NCBI GenBank assembly: GCA_025356695.1
Contig: JANXSE010000021.1
Coordinates: 1 to 9,547 of the forward strand
Length of the DNA: 9,547 bases
Reading direction: 5' to 3'
Source: Betaproteobacteria bacterium
GTDB lineage: Bacteria; Pseudomonadota; Gammaproteobacteria; Burkholderiales; SG8-41
Positions 6,409-9,547 of this stretch are shown here, one piece after another. The notes below the pieces were generated by a model. That model was not told the origin of the DNA. It saw nothing but the letters and a program-made list of their open reading frames with translations, and searched no databases. Made by a program: the position numbers and the translations under genes. The stretch's first letter is position 1, and each line of letters begins with the position of its first letter.

Positions 6409-7698
6409 ATGAAACTGCTGGTCATCGGTTCCGGAGGACGTGAGCACGCACTGGCGTGGAAGCTCACGCATTCGCCGCGCGTCTCGAAGGTTTACGTCGC
6501 GCCGGGCAATGCCGGCACCGCGCTGGAAGAAGGCCTCGAAAACGTTAACATCACCGCGCACGCCGAACTGATCGAATTCGCGCGCCGCGAGCAGATTGCG
6601 CTGACGGTGGTCGGCCCCGAGGCGCCGCTGGCGGCCGGCATCGTCGATGATTTCACCGCGGCGGGTCTCAAAATTTTCGGCCCGACCAAAGCCGCTGCCC
6701 AGCTCGAAAGTTCGAAAGATTTCGCCAAGCAGTTTATGGCGCGCAACAAAATCCCGACCGCCGCGCATCAGACGTTCACCGACGCGGCAGCGGCGCACCA
6801 GTACGTCGATCAGCGCGGTGCACCGATCGTGATCAAGGCTGATGGCCTTGCCGCCGGCAAAGGCGTGGTTGTCGCCGCCGATTTGAAAGAAGCGCACGAC
6901 GCCATCGACATGATGCTGGTCGGCAATAAAATGGCGGTTCACTACAATGAGGCCGGCGCGCGCGTCGTCATCGAAGATTTTCTCGATGGCGAAGAAGCCA
7001 GCTTCATTGTCATGTCCGACGGCCGCCACGCGCTGGCGATGGCGACCAGTCAGGACCACAAGCGCCTGAAAGACGGCGACATCGGCCCGAACACCGGCGG
7101 CATGGGCGCTTACTCGCCGGCGCCGGTGGTGACGCCCGCCTTGCACGCGCGCGTCATGCGCGAAGTGATTCAGCCGACCATCGCCGGCATGGAGCGCGAA
7201 GGCAGCACCTTCGTCGGCTTTCTCTACGCCGGGCTGATGATCGGCAAGGACGGCAGCGTCAACGTCGTCGAATTCAACTGCCGCATGGGCGACCCGGAAA
7301 CGCAACCGATCATCATGCGTCTGAAAAGCGATCTGCCCGGCCTGCTCGAGCATGCGCTCAACGGCCAGCTCGACAAAATCGAAGTCGAGTGGGACCCGCG
7401 CGCCGCGCTCGGCGTGGTGATCGCGGCGCACGGCTATCCGGACGCGCCGCGCAAGGGCGATGTCATCAGCGGCCTGCCTGCCGCCACCGGCGACGCGCAC
7501 GTCTTTCATTCCGGCACGGCCTTCAATGGCAAACAGGTGGTCGCCAGCGGCGGCCGCGTGCTCTGCGTGACCACACTCGGACACAATGTCAAAACGGCGC
7601 AGGGCCGCGCCTACGAAGTCGCCGAGCAGATCCGCTTCGACGGCATGCAGATGCGCCACGACATCGGGCATCGCGCGGTTGTGGCAAGGCGCGGCTGA
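6409..7698 (+). CDS. purD: Phosphoribosylamine-glycine ligase (GARS) PurD
   Basis: PurD joins glycine to 5-phosphoribosylamine with ATP, the second step of de novo purine synthesis in the cytoplasm. The 429-residue product is full length (E. coli 429). It opens with the N-domain loop VIGSGGREHALAWKL (5-19). The ATP-grasp domain follows, with PIVIKADGLAAGKGV and GGMGAYSP, then E288 and N290 as probable Mg-ATP ligands in EFNCRMGDPETQP; the last part is the GARS signature with Met where E. coli has Phe, a common variant. The ATG at 6409 is preceded by GGAG (6399-6402) six bases upstream, a good ribosome binding site. It is probably cotranscribed with purH and, since only 28 bases separate them, with the VOC gene downstream. 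Confidence 0.97.
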   Translation: MKLLVIGSGGREHALAWKLTHSPRVSKVYVAPGNAGTALEEGLENVNITAHAELIEFARREQIALTVVGPEAPLAAGIVDDFTAAGLKIFGPTKAAAQLESSKDFAKQFMARNKIPTAAHQTFTDAAAAHQYVDQRGAPIVIKADGLAAGKGVVVAADLKEAHDAIDMMLVGNKMAVHYNEAGARVVIEDFLDGEEASFIVMSDGRHALAMATSQDHKRLKDGDIGPNTGGMGAYSPAPVVTPALHARVMREVIQPTIAGMEREGSTFVGFLYAGLMIGKDGSVNVVEFNCRMGDPETQPIIMRLKSDLPGLLEHALNGQLDKIEVEWDPRAALGVVIAAHGYPDAPRKGDVISGLPAATGDAHVFHSGTAFNGKQVVASGGRVLCVTTLGHNVKTAQGRAYEVAEQIRFDGMQMRHDIGHRAVVARRG

Positions 7699-7726
7699 TT
7701 TTCGCAACAGCTTCGGGGGAAGCGGC

Positions 7727-8593
7727 ATGACGACCACGTACGACCGCAGACAGGACGATGTCGGTAATATCATCGCGCTCGAGCACGTCAATCTCGCCAT
7801 TCCCGATCAGCAGCTTGCTACCGCGTTTTATATCGCCGGCATGGGTTTCACGCGCGACCCCTTCCTGTTCCCGGGTCTCGAGAACATGTGGATCAACATC
7901 GGGCGCAGCCAGTGCCATCTGCCGAGCCGCGGCACGCAGCGTCTGCGCGGCACTATCGGCATCGTCGTGCCCGATCTCAAAAAGCTCGCGCAGCGTCTCG
8001 AAAAAACCGCGCCGCGCCTGACCAATACCCAATTCGCATTCACGGCGCAGGCCGATCGCGTCGACGCGACCTGTCCCTGGGGTAATCGCTTTCGCTGCCA
8101 TGCGCCGTCCGCGGCATTCGGCACCATGGAGCTCGGCATGCCCTACGTCGAGTTCGATGTGCCGCCGGGCAGCGCCGACGGCATCGCGCGCTTCTACCGT
8201 GACATCATTGGCGCGACCGCCGTGCTGGAACAAGGCGACGGCGCGGCGATCGCCTGCGTCAATGCCGGCCCGGAACAGCAATTGCGGTTCCGCGAAACCG
8301 CGGCGCCGCTGCCCGCCTACGACAACCATCACATCCAGATCTACATCGCCGATTTTTCCGGCCCGCACGCGGCCTTGTTGAAACACGGCCTGATCAGCGA
8401 AGAGAGCAACGCGCATCAATACCGCTTTCGCGACATCGTCGACCCGGCCGATGGCAAAATCCTCTACACGGTCGAGCACGAAGTGCGCAGTCTGCAGAAC
8501 CCGCTGTATGCGCGGCCCTTGATCAACCGCAATCCCGATCAAAACAACAACGCCTACGTGCGTGGACAGGACAGTTTTCGTGGCAGTTATTGA
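7727..8593 (+). CDS. VOC (glyoxalase/dioxygenase) superfamily protein with two modules, function unknown
   Basis: A 288-residue protein that reads as two vicinal-oxygen-chelate modules. Module 1 (about 14-126) starts with IALEHVNLAIPD (H20), then TFY-like helix AFYIAGMGFTRDP, TIGIVVPDL and ends DATCPWGNRFRCH, resembling the DPxGN turn of the fold. Module 2 (about 137-253) has MPYVEFDV, IARFYRDIIGA, NHHIQIYIADFSGPH and ILYTVEHEV. Candidate metal ligands are H20, E142, H202 and E250, assigned by position in the fold rather than by alignment. The tail (254-288) is polar and rich in Asn and Arg. The start at 7727 follows a strong GGGGGAAG (7715-7722); the frame is open further upstream but overlaps purD. 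Whether it is a dioxygenase, lyase, isomerase or binding protein cannot be said. Its place between purD and hemF, both 24-28 bases away, suggests cotranscription. There is no signal peptide or membrane segment. Confidence 0.85.
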   Translation: MTTTYDRRQDDVGNIIALEHVNLAIPDQQLATAFYIAGMGFTRDPFLFPGLENMWINIGRSQCHLPSRGTQRLRGTIGIVVPDLKKLAQRLEKTAPRLTNTQFAFTAQADRVDATCPWGNRFRCHAPSAAFGTMELGMPYVEFDVPPGSADGIARFYRDIIGATAVLEQGDGAAIACVNAGPEQQLRFRETAAPLPAYDNHHIQIYIADFSGPHAALLKHGLISEESNAHQYRFRDIVDPADGKILYTVEHEVRSLQNPLYARPLINRNPDQNNNAYVRGQDSFRGSY

Positions 8594-8617
8594 AGCAACC
8601 GTGCGGCAGCGTATCGC

Positions 8618-9547
8618 ATGAGACCGCAAAACCTCGCACTCGATGTGCCCGCAGTTCGCCGCTATTTGATCGAATTGCAGAAGCGCATCGTCGACACGCT
8701 GAGCAAGGTCGACGGCAAACCTTTCCGCGTCGACGAATGGCAGCGCCCCGAGGGCGGCGGCGGCAAAAGCTGCGTGATCGAAGAGGGCAATATTTTCGAA
8801 CGCGGTGGCGTCAATCTGTCCTTCGTTACCGGCAGCCAGTTGCCGCCGTCGGCCACCGCGGCGCGGCCGCATCTTGCCGGCCGGCCGTGGGAGGCGATGG
8901 GCGTGTCGCTGGTGCTGCATCCGCGCAACCCCTATGTGCCGACCGTGCACATGAACGTGCGTTTCTTCGTCGCCTTTCCGCCGGGCCACAAGGCGGGCGA
9001 CCCGCTGCCGCCCATGACGCCCGGCGCCGACCCGGCACAGCAACCGGTGTGGTGGTTCGGCGGCGGCATGGACCTCACGCCTTACTACGGCTTCGAGCGC
9101 GATGCCGTGCATTTCCACAGCGTCTGCCAGCAGGCGCTGGTCTCCTTCGGCGACGACACCCACGCGCACTACAAAAAGTGGTGCGACGATTATTTTTATC
9201 TCAAGCACCGCAAAGAGCCGCGCGGCATCGGCGGCATTTTCTTCGACGACCTCAGCGAACCTGACTTCATGTTCTGCTTCCGCCTGCAGCAGAGCGTCGG
9301 CAGCCGCTTCATCGACGCCTATCTGCCCATCGTCGAGCGCCGCCGCGACACGCCCTACGGCGAACGCGAGCGCGACTGGCAGGCTTATCGGCGCGGCCGC
9401 TATGTCGAATTCAATCTGGTGTGGGACCGCGGCACGCTGTTCGGCCTGCAGTCGGGCGGGCGCACCGAATCGATATTGATGTCGCTGCCGCCGATCGTGA
9501 AATGGCGCTACGACTGGAAACCCGAGGCGGGCAGCGAGGAAGCGAAG
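8618..9547 (+). CDS. hemF: Oxygen-dependent coproporphyrinogen III oxidase HemF (3' end cut off)
   Basis: HemF oxidatively decarboxylates two propionates of coproporphyrinogen III to give protoporphyrinogen IX, using O2, in the late aerobic heme pathway. The 310 codons present cover nearly the whole protein; by comparison with E. coli HemF about a dozen C-terminal residues lie beyond the window. The four conserved histidines are present: H101 and H111 (in [18 protein letters not shown]), H167 (AVHFH) and H197 ([10 protein letters not shown]), corresponding to E. coli H96, H106 (proton donor), H145 and H175. The family blocks [31 protein letters not shown] and [17 protein letters not shown] are intact. 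Between H111 and H167 there are 17 extra residues compared with E. coli, just before VWWFGGG. The ATG at 8618 is the only start near the conserved N-terminus; its Shine-Dalgarno is weak, so it probably relies on the VOC gene ending 24 bases upstream. Confidence 0.96.
   Translation, partial: MRPQNLALDVPAVRRYLIELQKRIVDTLSKVDGKPFRVDEWQRPEGGGGKSCVIEEGNIFERGGVNLSFVTGSQLPPSATAARPHLAGRPWEAMGVSLVLHPRNPYVPTVHMNVRFFVAFPPGHKAGDPLPPMTPGADPAQQPVWWFGGGMDLTPYYGFERDAVHFHSVCQQALVSFGDDTHAHYKKWCDDYFYLKHRKEPRGIGGIFFDDLSEPDFMFCFRLQQSVGSRFIDAYLPIVERRRDTPYGERERDWQAYRRGRYVEFNLVWDRGTLFGLQSGGRTESILMSLPPIVKWRYDWKPEAGSEEAK

Noticed and set aside
4930..7800. A 956-codon open frame on the - strand opposite purH, purD and the start of the VOC gene
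   Set aside because: Its codons are exact reverse complements of the purH/purD codons, so it stays open simply because these genes avoid TTA, CTA and TCA. It stops at 4930, where purH uses a CTA codon. The translation shows no recognisable domain, while the + strand encodes clear enzymes.
7589..9208. A 539-codon open frame on the - strand opposite the VOC gene and hemF
   Set aside because: It is in codon register with the sense genes and explained by the same avoidance of TTA, CTA and TCA; its product resembles no family.
8590..9264. A 224-codon + strand open frame across the start of hemF
   Set aside because: It is out of frame with hemF, Arg/Ala-rich and without family features; the hemF frame carries all conserved blocks to the window end.

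Overview
The window looks like a chromosomal housekeeping segment of a GC-rich proteobacterium, most likely a betaproteobacterium. The evidence is the gene order amgK-murU-pepP-ubiH-dusB-fis-purH-purD-hemF, a UbiH that marks an aerobic ubiquinone user, an oxygen-dependent HemF, and a short (80-residue) Fis of the betaproteobacterial kind. No more precise taxon can be supported from the sequence alone. All genes are on the + strand and tightly packed. The longest non-coding gap is about 100 bases (3422-3522). I see no tRNA, rRNA, CRISPR array, insertion sequence or other sign of mobility.

Left block (1-3421): the 3' end of amgK and complete murU, which together turn recycled MurNAc into UDP-MurNAc; then pepP (aminopeptidase P) and ubiH (ubiquinone hydroxylase). 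Three consecutive junctions overlap or nearly touch (4-nt overlap, 7-nt gap, 14-nt overlap), so this block reads as one translationally coupled operon. A perfect TATAAT and a 15-base perfect inverted repeat sit at the murU-pepP junction and may give pepP-ubiH an extra promoter.

Middle block (3422-4796): the only real intergenic region carries a plausible strong promoter for dusB-fis: an A/T tract, a -35/-10 pair and a GC-rich discriminator. The tract also fits the full 15-bp Fis consensus, suggesting Fis autoregulation as in enterics. dusB (tRNA dihydrouridine synthase) and fis overlap by ATGA. A hairpin followed by T's lies behind fis.

Right block (4810-9547): purH and purD (de novo purine synthesis), an uncharacterised tandem-module VOC-superfamily protein, and hemF (heme synthesis), which runs off the window about a dozen codons before its expected end.

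I do not see a novel defence, mobile or biosynthetic system here. The points most worth following are the candidate Fis feedback site, the VOC gene lying between purD and hemF, a 17-residue insertion in HemF compared with E. coli, and the paired small hairpins between fis and purH.
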